DNA from: Myrica gale
Taxonomy: Eukaryota > Streptophyta > Magnoliopsida > Fagales > Myricaceae
DNA length: 64,000 nt
Assembly (NCBI GenBank): GCA_963930655.1
Contig: OZ005600.1
Location: 1,801,501-1,865,500, forward strand
Reading direction: 5' to 3'
The notes under the pieces were generated by a model, which was not told the DNA's origin, searched no databases, and was given only the letters and a program-made list of their open reading frames with translations. Below are positions 1-11,851 of this stretch, in pieces. The translations under genes and the position numbers were made by a program. Each line of letters starts with the position of its first letter. Position 1 is the first letter of the stretch.

Positions 1-898
1 TTAAGAATGTGTTTTATTTTATTTTATTATAGTTTAATATCTCTCTTCAGATCGCAGAGACTAAGCAATAAATACTATCTAAGGAAAAGAAAAGTGAGAT
101 GCATGAGAGCTTTAACAAAGGGTTAAGATGTTTTGTAATCTCTACCCGTATCCATCTTAACAAATTCACGACCATGCCCTTCATTGCATGTCTTGTTTTG
201 GCAGTTAAACAGATTTAATGACAATAAGTACGAGAAAACGTGCTAGCCGGTATGACAGACAGGTGACAACTAAGACAGTTAGTTCTACGTATTAAGTTAA
301 CGCGCCTCCTATCCATAAAATCACAGGATAACCACAGCCTCGTTTCGTAAGCAAATTAAACTCCCTTCTCTTGTAGACCATTACATTTTGTGTCGTATCT
401 CTTTGATTTAATTTCTTTCCAACCGGATAAGATCCCCAACTTTATTATTTTAAGCCTATTCAAGTTTATATATATATATTAAAAAACATAATATTAATAA
501 TAAAAAGAATTGACGTACATATATATATATATATATATATTCGAGCCTTTTTGAAACATATTTGGAGAAATATATATATATATATTGACGTACAAATCAT
601 GATCCGCGGGGAAGGAAAGAAAGAGAGGACAAAATCTCATATATATGATGTGTTTGCAGAGTTGGAATATATCCAACTCAATTACTCAATAATAAAACAC
701 GCAGTAGATATGTGTTTAACACCAACATAAAAACAAAAAATGCAACTTCTATAAAATGTCCTCCTCCAATCCCTGTAGACCAAACTACGCAGCCAGCGAG
801 TTTTCCGCTGCGCCTTCTTATTTCTCCCCCACTCGCTGCCACAATCCGAGACGCATTCAGAGAGAGAGAGATTGGGTGAGCCTGCTAGGGTTTGCGGA
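1..898. other. Left flank, no gene seen
   Basis: AT-rich DNA without a supportable coding region. It holds the AT microsatellites listed separately and, near its right end, the presumed promoter and leader of the small gene that starts at 991. Short open frames here are low-complexity or overlap the leader of that gene. Confidence 0.5.
465..586. repeat. AT/TA microsatellite cluster
   Basis: Three runs of alternating A and T lie at about 465-480, 518-540 and 570-585. The 10-mer TTGACGTACA occurs beside the second run and again just after the third, so the cluster may have grown by a small local duplication. Confidence 0.8.
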
Positions 899-900
899 AA

Positions 901-932
901 CTCTCTCTCTCTCTCGCTCGCTCGCTCGCTCG
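901..932 (+). repeat. CT and CTCG repeat in leader of the small gene
   Basis: A (CT)n run passes directly into about five CTCG tetranucleotides, ending some 60 bases before the ATG at 991. CT-rich leaders are common in plant 5' untranslated regions; this one is probably transcribed. Confidence 0.75.
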
Positions 933-990
933 ATCTCTTCTCTGTAAACCTTTCACGCAAAAAGCCTCCTCCTTGTTTCTGTATCGGAAA

Positions 991-1464
991 ATGTCTTCGG
1001 GTAAAACCCCTGAGTTGTCCCCTCGGGAAAACGATGACATTCACGAGCTCTTCTTTGCTAACAGACATTGTTGCTCGTGGGTGCCATGTTTGGGCTCCGA
1101 GAGAGTCTGCACGGACGGATCAAACTGGTGGGAGCGGATCAGGACGGCAGAGAGTGAAGACCGCTGGTGGATGCGTGGGTGGAAGAATTTTCGCGGGTGG
1201 TCGGAGCTCGTGGCCGGTCCCAAATGGAAGACCTTTATCCGAAGGTTCAGTAGGAACAAGGCAGGACCGGGAGGGTACAACAGGCAGGGGAAATTTCAAT
1301 ACGACCCTACGAGTTACTCGCTGAATTTCGACGAGGGGCCGGGGCAGAACAATCAGTTGAACGAGGATTACTGGGGCCGCGATTTCTCGTGCCGTTACGC
1401 TTCCATTCCGGCTTCTGCTAAGTCGTCGATGGATTTGGGGAAGGACGCGCCGTCGTTCACGTGA
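991..1464 (+). CDS. Small intronless gene, unknown function (157 aa)
   Basis: A single open frame of 157 codons. The chosen ATG at 991 follows a CT-rich leader; an in-frame upstream ATG at 892 would only add low-complexity Ser/Leu/Arg translated from the microsatellite. The protein is hydrophilic and Trp-rich. It has two Cys near residue 27 (HCCSWVPC), a WWERI segment, a basic stretch (KTFIRRFSRNK), then FQYDPTSYSLNFDEG, and ends in a Ser/Ala-rich tail. There is no signal peptide or membrane span. I recall short plant proteins of unknown function with a similar basic patch followed by an FQYDP..YALNFD-like stretch, but I cannot name a function. Codon use looks like real coding sequence (GC-rich, unlike the flanks). 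Likely a real expressed gene. Confidence 0.7.
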   Translation: MSSGKTPELSPRENDDIHELFFANRHCCSWVPCLGSERVCTDGSNWWERIRTAESEDRWWMRGWKNFRGWSELVAGPKWKTFIRRFSRNKAGPGGYNRQGKFQYDPTSYSLNFDEGPGQNNQLNEDYWGRDFSCRYASIPASAKSSMDLGKDAPSFT

Positions 1465-4400
1465 GGCGCAAAGTGATGATTTTTAGAGGAGGAGCGGGGC
1501 AGTTTTTTTAGCGAAGTTGGGATTTTTAGGTCGGTGTGCGCCGCGTGGGTGACGTGCGCTCGGCACGAAGTGTAGCGCCGATTTCGGTGGAGAATCATGG
1601 GGGAAGGAGAAATCTCCGTAGTCGGTTGACTTTTCAGTCCCTACATGTTAAATCGCTGGTCGGTGACACGTGGCGTGTCAGATTCTTATAAAGTTATGAA
1701 TTTAATAATTTGTTCACCCTTTTTAGAAAAATATGGAAAAAAAAATCCAAAAGGGTGCAAAACATATACGTTATTGGATTGTGAACAATGAATTACTCAA
1801 AAGGAAATTTCTTTTCTTATGGCTGTGTTTGCCTTTTCGCCTGAAACAAATTACAACAAATATATATGTCGTTCTATTTGCGTATTTTTTTTGTAATGCA
1901 AAGTTATGACAAACAATCATTTTGATTCCTTTTTCAAATTGGATGATTTAATTTAGAGAAATAGTCAGTTTTACAGGATTTAATATTGTCCCGGCGCGCA
2001 AACTCTACTGTATAATCATATGTTATATATCTCTCTGAATTGAATTATCTAATTTTGACATAAATTGACACTTTCTTTGTACTTAAATCATGTCAATGAA
2101 ATTATCATTTCCATGTTGGTTGCTGAAATTTGCACCATAGGAAGTGGCATTTAGACACTAATGGTTGTCTGGGTCATAGAGACGATCATTACAGCCACTT
2201 ATGGGTTTCCATAGAAGCAAAAATCACATCAATGTGTAGGTTCGTTCAAATAGCAATCAATGATCAAATGAGGATCTTGGGTGTTTTTGTTTCCCTGTTT
2301 GGGTCTTTAATCAATCTTGTATACTAGTAGTGAGTTGACTGTCAGATCGTGTCTTTATGAGAACATAGTTATCTTCCTATTCAAATTCAGTGACAAAATT
2401 ATAGTGTTCACCCTAAAGGTTAAACCAGAGCAACAGTTAGCTTGAAATGTGTCAATCCATTTCAGGGGACAGCTAATGAGAAAGTCCATGGAATCAATCT
2501 CACAATAGCCCCCACTCATCCCAGTAGCTTGTACAGTCAAGTGTGATTTCCGACCGCGTAATTGAGATCCCAGTTCACACATACTTTAGCTCACCAATAT
2601 TTGGGTGGTCTTGATGAGGCAAGGGCATTAACAAGCATGGGCAGCTGATGCATTATTCAAACACTAACTTTTGTTGTGAAAGGCTTCCTTTTGAGTTGAC
2701 AGCCACTTGATGGTGCTTGTGGGATCTATTACTTCTGAGTTCTGGGTCTGTCTTTCTCCTTTCTCCTCATTTATATCTTCTTCCTTTGTCAGGCCATCCC
2801 ATTACCAGGAATGCATTACCTTCGTTTCGTCATTTCCCCCCCTTCTGGAAGCATCTCTTATCACTTGTCGCACTTAATGCGGGGATCTTGTGGCGTTTGA
2901 AGCATTATTCTAAAAAGGATTGTGTATCTTTTTCAGGTAGAAACCTGTATTGTGGTCCTGTTATCAGTTTTTTTTTTCAGCAACTTCTTGATTAGTTCTT
3001 GTTTTTGCATTGAATCCTGGAGGTCTCTCTCATCTATGTCCCAAACTAACTTTGAATTGGTCCCCCACAGCACTTAACTAGTAGATCTTGATAATGTTGG
3101 AGATGAGAACCCAAATGTTTGGTCCCACCGACCTTTCACACAGTTCGATAGTTAGATGGATTGTGCATTGCATTTGTGGCAGTGATGCAGCTAGATCCTC
3201 TTCCCTATAATGAACGAACATATAGATGCCTCTGTTCGAAGAAGGTTTCTGTGCTCAGCACTTGGACCTGGTAATATGTACTGAGTCATGAGCATCTGTT
3301 GTGGAGCCACAAACAGGAGAAAAGAGTGCCCCATGTTGTCATCTCAGTGGTTAGTTCAATCTCAGAGCTCAGCCAAAACAAGAACACAAGGAAGAGGAAA
3401 AAAGTGGGTGATTCAGTTCAAAGTACTTCAATGACAAGAATGTGGAGCCCGCTTCAAAGTACTAGACAGCAGGGATATGGAGGCCCTCTTAAATTAGTTT
3501 AATTTTTAAGTGGTTGGTGGAGTGTGTTCTGCACTTCTCTATTAGACTCTGTTTTGGAACTCACATAGGTGCTGTTGGAACATTGTATCTGCTTATTGCA
3601 CCGATCACCCACTCCCATAAGTACAAGCCATGAAAGAAAAAACAGAGAGAGAATTATTGCAGCAATTAGAATTGCCACAGAAAGTATCAAAACTCCCCAC
3701 TTTTTCAAAGCCATCTCTTTTTTTTCTATGTATTTTTTTGGCACAACTTTCTCTTTTTCTGTCTTTTCTTTTGCACCCCTTTCAATCCCATTTGACTGTT
3801 TCTTTTATCGATCCACCGTACAGACATCTGTTCCAAGTTGCTGAACTCGAGAGCAGCCGATCATCACCCCATTTGAAATAAAATGAAAAATTAAGAACGG
3901 TTTACTTCTTCAACAAGCCCACATGGGAAGAGCAAAGTAAGACCCCAGAGCATTGCCAGTACAGCCAATTTTTGAATCAAAGGTCTCGTAGCGCAAGAAT
4001 GAAAAAGATTCTGTCACACACAGCTTTCATGGATCCCACCACGGATGCACAACTGCCCAACCCAAAAGATTATGTTTACATAATCCCAAAAGCGTAATGG
4101 GAAACTAAAGAGACAACAAAGAAGCCCCAATGCCTCAAAAGTCTAGAAAGCAAGACCACTCGCCCCCTTGCCACAGAGCTTAAAACTCAAAACACCGGCA
4201 CAAGCTTAGAGAGACAACATCCTTGCCAATCTTCTTAGAAAGAGCAAACAAAAGTTGACTGCCCGGTCATTTCCTCATGGAGCTAGATGAAATTTTAATA
4301 AAACCAGTCGATAGCCAGGTGATGGATTTACCAGTCAAAGATTGGGAATTTTAAGTCCTCTTACATTATTAGTGCCCTAACAGGTAATCTTTTATACAGC

Positions 4401-4979
4401 AAGGATGAGATGGAAAATGAAACTGTTTGATTGAGAAGTTTTGAAAAAAACACTAGTCCTTCGGAAGCCATTTAAAGCCAGCCTTACAATATACTCTATT
4501 TGTCTGTAGTACGGGATTGGACTGAGACTAGTCCGGTGCCTATATTTCTATACCCATGTTCCACTGGTGAAATAACCGTGGAACAAGTAGATGTATAAGC
4601 GTTTTCCCTACTAAATTGGTTCCACAAATTGGGCTCTTGAGATCATTAAGCTTTCCAAAGTCAAACAAACATATCATATATTTTGTGTCGTATTGTCAGC
4701 CTGTCTTATGTTCATAGATAGAATAGTATCACACCTTCATCCCAACTTACTATTGGTCATCTACACATCCCCTATTGTCACTCCCAAAAATACCAAAAGA
4801 AAAAGCTCTTGACGTAAATTTTAGGTTTCAAAACAAAAAAATATGCCATTCAATCATAATACGTTTCATCATATGGGTAAATTAGCATCTTAAAAAAATT
4901 TCAGTAAGTGTAGCTTAAGCATAACATGCTTTGATCAATGGATGAATATAGATGAAGACAACACTCTTGACAATACCTT
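1465..4979. other. Intergenic, no gene seen
   Basis: About 3.5 kb between the small gene and the 3' end of the RING-H2 gene. The first 150 bases are probably the 3' UTR of the small gene. The rest holds only short frames without family features. The last few hundred bases probably include the 3' UTR of the minus-strand RING gene. No repeats with clear ends were found. Confidence 0.5.
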
Positions 4980-6080
4980 TCACGTCACTTGTGTTTTACT
5001 CATCCATGGCAATTCGGTATTAAGAGAAAGTGGCATGCCCGTCTGGGCATCTGAAGAACTTAAAAATTTGCCTTTCTTTGACCACTGCCAGATCTTGGAA
5101 ACAGAATAGCTCTCATCTTTAGTCACAGTACTAATCTTCTTCCCTTCCACATCCCCAATAACTGAGGAATTCTCATTAGGTTCAATCCCTTTAGCAAGTT
5201 GTATGTCATGCCCTTGTCTATCATGGCACAAGGCAACCTGGAGGTCTGAATTGCAAAGTACGTACTGATATGATCCCATTGAATAACATCTTCTTGCATC
5301 TAAATTACTGCTACTGGTCTCTCCCCCTCCAGTCTCTACTGGCCCAACATTTAGTTTTCTGAATTTACCAAGTCTCACAGGGAAAACCCCCTTTTCAACA
5401 ACAATTTCCTCGATTTCCAGTATCTTTTGAGTAGAAGTGAACCGATTTTCCCCATTACCAGTACACCCATCTTCTTCTCTTAAATCATCGTAATCGAAAA
5501 TTGGGTTTTCCATTGAAAACCCGGGAGTGAAAAGGGTTCCTCTGCAAAGAGGGCATGTTGAATTTGATAGGAGCCAAGTGTCTATACAATTGATATGGAA
5601 AGCATGACTACACATGGGAAGCAACCTGAGCTTGTCCTTGTCAGAAAACTCGCACAGACAAACAGCACAATCAAATGGCTCTTTGAGACCCACTATCTCT
5701 TTATACTGGAAAACAGGAAGGGCATCTATAAAAGCTTGATCTAAACCAGAGTCATGGAGATGGAAGAGTTGTTGTAGCTGTCTCTGAAGAGCATCAGAGC
5801 TTGAAATTTCTGGGTATCTATTGGATTGCGTGGATGCAGAGGAAGATGGGTGCTTTACCAGAAATCTAACAAGCAGGTGGAGCAGACCGGAGATGAAAAA
5901 TAGTACAGCCAGAATAACTATAATGAAAAGAACAGCTGGACTTATTCTAGTGCCAGATGATGAAGGGGTAGATTCTTTATGAAACGTACTAGAATATGGA
6001 GATGAAGATGAGGGAGAAAGAGGAGGGGGGTAGTTCAAATAACCATCTTTTTGCTGGATTTGATGCTGAATCCAAGACAT
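4980..6080 (-). CDS. RING-H2 E3 ubiquitin ligase, ATL family (ATL46-like)
   Basis: Single-exon gene of 366 codons. A Ser/Pro-rich N-terminus is followed by one hydrophobic span at about residues 48-75, then the ATL hallmark GLD at 112-114, then a complete RING-H2 domain: Cys138, Cys141, Cys157, His159, His162, Cys165, Cys176, Cys179, with the conserved Trp169 and Pro after the seventh ligand. Members of this family are membrane-anchored E3 ligases that pass ubiquitin from an E2 to specific targets. The long C-terminal tail is Ser-rich and acidic. The start chosen is MSWIQHQ at 6080, which matches the usual N-terminus of the ATL13/ATL46/ATL47 group as I recall it; an in-frame ATG at 6191 would add 37 residues unlike family members. 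Lack of introns is typical of ATL genes. The ATL46 assignment rests on recall and on the neighbourhood. Confidence 0.9.
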   Translation of the reverse strand: MSWIQHQIQQKDGYLNYPPPLSPSSSSPYSSTFHKESTPSSSGTRISPAVLFIIVILAVLFFISGLLHLLVRFLVKHPSSSASTQSNRYPEISSSDALQRQLQQLFHLHDSGLDQAFIDALPVFQYKEIVGLKEPFDCAVCLCEFSDKDKLRLLPMCSHAFHINCIDTWLLSNSTCPLCRGTLFTPGFSMENPIFDYDDLREEDGCTGNGENRFTSTQKILEIEEIVVEKGVFPVRLGKFRKLNVGPVETGGGETSSSNLDARRCYSMGSYQYVLCNSDLQVALCHDRQGHDIQLAKGIEPNENSSVIGDVEGKKISTVTKDESYSVSKIWQWSKKGKFLSSSDAQTGMPLSLNTELPWMSKTQVT

Positions 6081-8425
6081 CTTCAAATTGGTATGCTCCA
6101 AAAACAACTTAGGTTCTCTGTACTCTGACATCCCACAGATCGAAAGGGTACACTCATATACCATGTAGTAGCAAAACCTAACTCTTCGCATTCAAAGACA
6201 AACGAAACTCATCTAGAGACTACCAAAGATGAAATCAAACGCTGCTTCATTTTCTTTCATTGAGAACCACCTCAAAGACTACAAGCCTTTGCACTCAGAT
6301 TTGAAAAACACACTTTTTTATTGTATGCATGATTTCAAATGAAAGGGAAGTCACCGATTGAACACTAATAAGACAGCAGCTGACATGGAATATATGATAT
6401 ATATTGGAGCTTACCTAACATGATCCTGGGCAGTCCACCATTTATGTGTTCTCGGAAGCTCCTGAGGAATATGATGTTTTCCAGCAGAAAATCCTAAAGA
6501 CGCAGGCTTTTGAGTCACTTAAATATTGCAAAGAAAGGAAAGTGAAATGGGTTTCTCTCTCTTATGTTCACGTACAATAGAACCAAAGAAAGCTTGAATG
6601 GTGGCAAGCAAAGCAATGACAGTAGTTTCCTGACTTTCAGAGGATGCCAAAAAGAGGCACTAAATTTGCTCCACGTGCCGTGAAGAGCGCGTGAGAGTCA
6701 TCTGGTAAACCATAAGCGACAAAGCTCCACTCTCAAGTAAGAGTTCAGATGTTTAGAAAAGAGAAATTTACAATTTCAAGTTTTATCTATCTCGACGGTT
6801 TGATCGAAATAAAATTTAACAAAAAATTTCTCTAAGTTATTATCTTTTGATAAAATTCAACTGATGTTAGGGTTCTGTCCCTTGTTAACGGGACGAAGCA
6901 TCTCAAGCACAATCAATTCGAACATTCATAGCACAAGCAACCCGACTTGCTCGGACGTCTCGATCTTCTCAATTCTACGTCTGCTCAGCGCTCCTCTATC
7001 TCTCTAGAGGATCTTTTGTTTTTAATTTTTTTTTCTTTCTATAATTCTATTTTTTTCTGAGTATTTCTAACACTTGAAGAAAAGACAGCTCTTAAGTAGT
7101 ATTTTTTTCTTCATTCGTTTGCTTTATCTTGTGCAGTTTTCGCTGCATTATATAGCAAAATATTGATCACGTTGCTTGAGTGCCTTGATAACTTGGTTCG
7201 ACATATTACTTCTATTTGTGGTTATTTGGCTGTGCCTTTAAACAATGAACGCGCGAATGTTCCTTTGACTTGAGTCTAAAGGCATTTAGGCGAAGGTGCT
7301 TGGGCGACAATTACAGATTACTTGGATGTTTAAGAGAGACAATCACGAAAGAAGAGGATAGGAAGTTAGGTATACGAGAACTGGTTCCGTAGCTCAGCCC
7401 TGAATACAAATGTGTTTGTCATCCAAATCATTCCAGTTTAAGCGTACTAAACATTTCATCTTGCTGGGATAATGTCATGAATAGGGTTGAATCTAGCTTG
7501 CAGGGGACGGGAAGCTTTGGACCCCAAAAAATTCGGAAAAGAATCTGTTGGTTTCTTAATAGGAAAATTCCGACTCTCCAATTTGATAATATCCACAAGG
7601 CTAATGTGATAAGCATCAATGTCGCAACGACACTCGGTATAAATATCAAATGTCTTTGTCATGCAAGAAGCCAATTTCGTGCCCGCAATCGATTTCTTGT
7701 CATTTGAGGCACTGGTCATTATAGTAGCTTTAAGCCTAAGAAGTAATAAGAAAAATGACCCTAATCAATAATAATTGTCTTCAAAATAAGACCTAATTAC
7801 TCCAACAGTTCTCGTGGTATTAGGTTATGACAAAATAGTTTTCGAGTCGTGAAAATCTACACGAGAATCTCTGAGATCAAGTTTTTCTTATAATATAGGT
7901 GGGTCAGTGAGTTGATGACGTGGCAAAGAGAGTCAGCATGGGACACCACAAGTCTATAGCTGATTGGTGCTGACGTGACAAAATCCAATAACTACACTGT
8001 TGCATGTAAATCATGATTTCCTGTATATTGTTAGAAAATAATATTATTCCATACAAATTACAACATTGACATCTTTCGTTTACAATATAATTGGTGATAG
8101 GTTGGTGAACACTGGTGATTTTAATTTTTATTACAAGTTTGATTTCTAATATTCATCATTACAAAATATTTAGTGAGTGCGATGGAAGGTATAATGACTC
8201 TACCTAAACAAACAAAAACCGTTGGGCTTGATTAGCTGTAAGAAGCACATTCAACGGAGATCATCTCCCATGTCCTACCAGTGGAGGCCTAATCATTGAC
8301 CTTAACATGGAGTCGAACTGGAGCATGCATATTTTTAAGGTTCTGGTATTTAGTACGACATGACTTTGGTTCAACAACCCCCCTTTGGTTTGCTGGAGAT
8401 GTTCTGGTGTGAACTCAATATATGT
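6081..8425. other. Upstream region of the RING gene and intergenic DNA
   Basis: 6081 to about 6600 is the likely 5' leader and promoter of the minus-strand RING gene; the leader carries several ATGs, one of them in frame at 6191. The remainder to about 8425 has only short overlapping frames on both strands around 7430-7720, without recognisable domains. Nothing else was seen. Confidence 0.4.
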
Positions 8426-8905
8426 TGTGTTACGAGCCCAATGTGTACTCTGCCCAGGCAGTAAGTAGGGCCCAATCGAGACCAAGCGGTAAGACTTGAG
8501 GCTGTATGGGCTACAGATAAGATCTAGGCCCGATGAGCTTAGTCCCATTTAAAGACACCCATGCGGCCCACCTACATAAATAATGGTCGGTCGGTAATCC
8601 CGCCAGACTAGGGAAAACCTCCTACCGCCTAAAAGGTGAGCGGTAGACACCAATTTGAGGCCAAGCGGGAATATAACTCTTCTCTTAAGCCTATAAATAC
8701 TAGGTACCTCCATCTTTTTTATCTCTTAAACACTACTAGAATCTCTTTAATCTCTCAAAGCTCTCTTGCTAACTCAGGCATCGAAGACTCTTCTTCTTCG
8801 GTGTTATCCTTCATATACTTACTTGCAGTTCCAGATCCTTGATCGACCATCCTTCCATGTGATTTTTGGCATCATCACACTGGATGTTTCATTGACAGGA
8901 TTTTG
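8426..8905 (+). mobile_element. Possible solo LTR or LTR fragment (Gypsy-type, fossil)
   Basis: The stretch resembles the long terminal repeat of a plant Ty3/Gypsy-type element. It begins near a TGTTACGAGCCC motif, carries a TATA box (CTATAAATACTAGG at about 8691) followed by a CT-rich leader, and has an AACTCAGGCATCGAAGACTC stretch of the kind common in U5 regions. No internal coding region and no partner repeat are in the window, and I could not find a clean target duplication. It would be an old, isolated copy. The boundaries are approximate. Confidence 0.35.
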
Positions 8906-9744
8906 CCTCCTCCATTGATATTGTGCAGCAAGCTGCATTCTTGGTAATACCGGCCGCAAAAGGTTATATAACTGCGTAAACACTCGGAGTAATGAGGATT
9001 CGCGCACTGCTTAAATCCATATCAACAGTCCAAGCTGCCGCGTGGTTGGAATCGCCAACACCAAGCAAATAGGAATACTGATGCCTAATTTAAAAAGAAA
9101 GGAAAAAGAAAAAAAAAAGCAACTTGAACAAAAATTTATATGTTGAAAATGTCGCTAACAGTGACAACAAGATAAGAACATGTCTTTTTCCGAACTGGAA
9201 ACACCGGCCTGCCGGCTGTAATCAGTCTCATCCTCTCAAAAAGATGCTCAGCATCTATCTTTTATCTTAAAAAATTAAAACAAGTTTTGCTCTTTCTTTC
9301 TTTCTTGTTGGCATTTCATGCTCCATATATTAGAGATCTCCCCTCCCAACAATAAAGGGAAAAAAGAAAAGGAAATAGAGAAAGAGAAAGCAATTTTCAT
9401 AGTTCCTGTCTTCTTCCATCTTTGCACTGCAATCGGACGTAGGTTTCTATGCCTTCCTTTCCTTTTAATGTGGTTCACACTGCTTCTGGTTATTGTCCTT
9501 CAAAACAATTGCAACCTCAAAATTTTCAAACTCTCTGCACAACTCTCGTGACTTTTGGGTTCTTTTCAAGTTATAATAACGTGGAGAGCTTGTTTACTTG
9601 AATTTAATTTGTTTCTTTCTACTGACACGTAAGAATCATTATTGACCAAGTAATTTGTTTCTTTCTACTCGAATCTTTTTCTGCCTAGATAGTTGGCATG
9701 TTTTACGGTGTCGATCCAACTTTGACCAGCAAAAGATCATCTTG
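8906..9744. other. Intergenic, no gene seen
   Basis: About 800 bases between the LTR-like stretch and the 3' end of the receptor-kinase-like gene. Only short low-complexity frames are present. Confidence 0.4.
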
Positions 9745-11851
9745 TCATGCATGGAAAGACATGCATCTCTCTTCTTCATCTTTTATTGTGTTGATGATGA
9801 ATGCAACTTGGTTTATGCTTGGCCTATTGTCTGGCGAAGGATCAACACACAAAATAGCCACCTGTAGCAAGTTTAACATCCTCTCTTCAATTGCACCTTC
9901 TGAAATTAGGGACTGCAGTCCACTCCTCTCGAACAACTGAGAGAACCCAATTAGCCAAGTCAAGTCCATTGCTCTGCACCAGCTTTCCTGTAAGTAGTTC
10001 GAGAAGAATGATACCAAATCCATAGATATCACCTTTGAAGGCTCTAACTGCATTGGTCCCAGTAACTTTGGCGCCATATTGACTATCCACTGCTGGCATA
10101 AGACCATATTCGCTTATGATAGGATTTATGTTGTTCTTCAGCAAGATGTTGGAGGAATTCATGTTACCATGAGCAATCCCATCTTCTTTTAGCTCCTCAT
10201 GCATGAAGGCTAATGCCTCTGCAATAACAGCTGCAACGCCAAGTCTTCTCGCCCAGTCAAATGTCTTGCTCCTGTGGGTTTCTGAGATATAAGATTTTAG
10301 TACCTCAGAAGCCTCCAAGATAAAAAGTGAGAGGATAGTCCTATAGAAGTGTGGGATAAATAGAATCTGGAAAAAAAATAGCTAGAAGGGATTTGTGCAA
10401 GTTTAATACGTAAATAGGTTGCTTTTCTTGTCTTTTCTGGGAATTCTCTGGAGGAAGAATATGTTTTATGAAAGTCGCTGCACACGACAGCAACATTCAA
10501 TGTTATTTCTGCTGCTAAAATATTACAGGACATAATAAGATGTTGCAAGGGTGATATTTACCATGGAGGAGCCTGAAAAGACTTCCATTCCGTTGATATT
10601 CATACACCAAAAGCTTCTCGTCTTTGGAGCAATAAAAGGCAAGAGCTGCCAGTACGTTTGGATGCTTCACTTGGTTCAATCTCTGCATCCTCTGCTTAAA
10701 CTCATCTCTTGAAATTGCCCACTCCTTGATCTTTTTGACAACCAGGTTCACCCCATTCTCAAATATGACCTTATAGAGGGTACCGTGCTTTCCTCTTCCA
10801 AGCAACTCAGCTGGAGCACTAAGCAAGTCCTCAAATTTTAGTCCATTCACCACAGGGTTCTCAAGGACTATCAGCGAGGATGAAACAAACTTTCGAGTGA
10901 ATTATCGATATATTCTGACCTACTCACACTCGATCTGAACGCGCTTGATCCGGTACTATGTTTGCAGATAACTTCATCAACTATCGATACCTTGTTTACT
11001 TTCTCGACCTTCTCTTCTCTCTTTTTGCTTTTGAGTAGGTTGAAAATGACTAGCATAAGACAAACCAAGGCCAATAAAATATAACCCGAGTACATAAGGG
11101 TCTGATTTTTTGAGGCAGCCTTCGATTTGGTGTCGAGACTCTGTGGGGGAGACGAACATTGTTTTGGCAATGGATCTCCGCATAGTTCAGGATTGCCCCA
11201 GAAACTGCTGTCAGAGAAACGGCCGCCTACATCCGGAATAGGGCCGCTGAAGTTGTTGTTGGAGACGTTGAAAATCTGAAGATTGTAGAATTCAAACTTG
11301 GGTACCTCCCCACTTAGCTGGTTGTTTTGAGCAAGGAACATTGTCAGACCTGAAATCCGGGACAAGTCCGGCAAGTCACCAGAGAACTTGTTGTTTGAAA
11401 TGTCGAGTCTTTTCAGATTAGTGAGCATAGCAAGCGAATATGGAAGGCTTCCCGAAAGCAGGTTCCCGCTTACCTGTAACCGAGTGAGTTGCCTGCAGTT
11501 TGAAATCTGAGCTGGGATTCCTCCGCCAATGTTGTTGCCATCGAGAAGAAGAATACTGAGAGATGCAGCAAGGGTCTGCGTGCCGCAAAGAGAAGCGGCG
11601 TCAAGAGTTCCACTCAGATTTAACATTTCAAGATGCAACTTTGTCACGCTGGCATTTCGACGATCACACACGACTCCGTGCCAGTGGTCTTTGCAGGGAT
11701 CAGAGGTTGGGTTCCAACCTAAACTATTATTGTTAGAGAGTTGTGTAAGGAAGCTTATGAGTGAGTGTTTAACCCCGTCCTCCACAGAACTTGGCATGTG
11801 GTGGAGGAGGAAAAAGGAAACAAAGATCACCCTGATGGAAACTCTATCCAT
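9745..11851 (-). pseudogene. LRR receptor-like kinase, kinase-dead family, broken frame
   Basis: Minus-strand LRR receptor-kinase gene of the short-LRR class (LRR-III/PRK-like). Exon 1 runs 11851-10562, the intron 10561-10282 (GT-AG, phase 1), exon 2 10281-9745. Order: signal peptide (about 1-22), LRR N-terminal cap with a WHGVVC motif, four to five LRRs, NPELCG cap, one membrane span (YSGYILLALVCLMLV), then a kinase-like domain with PAELLGRGKHGTLYKV and the VAIK-type Lys (VVKKIKEW). The catalytic loop reads IAHGN in place of HRD and the DFG position reads SEYG, so the family is predicted to lack catalysis even when whole. Two breaks in frame are visible. Near 10885-10895 the juxtamembrane frame must change (one base lost, or two gained) to enter the kinase domain. 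Near 9911-9920, after REEWTA, about 14 bases are missing relative to the expected sequence before SLISEGAIEERM. No splice signals explain either. A pseudogene is most likely; sequence error is possible for the first break. Confidence 0.8.

Noticed and set aside
2717-2995. Plus-strand frame of 92 codons rich in Leu/Ser/Phe
   Set aside because: Composition reflects T-rich intergenic DNA; no domain and no supporting splice or promoter signals.
7428-7719. Overlapping frames on both strands
   Set aside because: Three mutually overlapping frames of similar length without family features suggest chance or an old unrecognised repeat.
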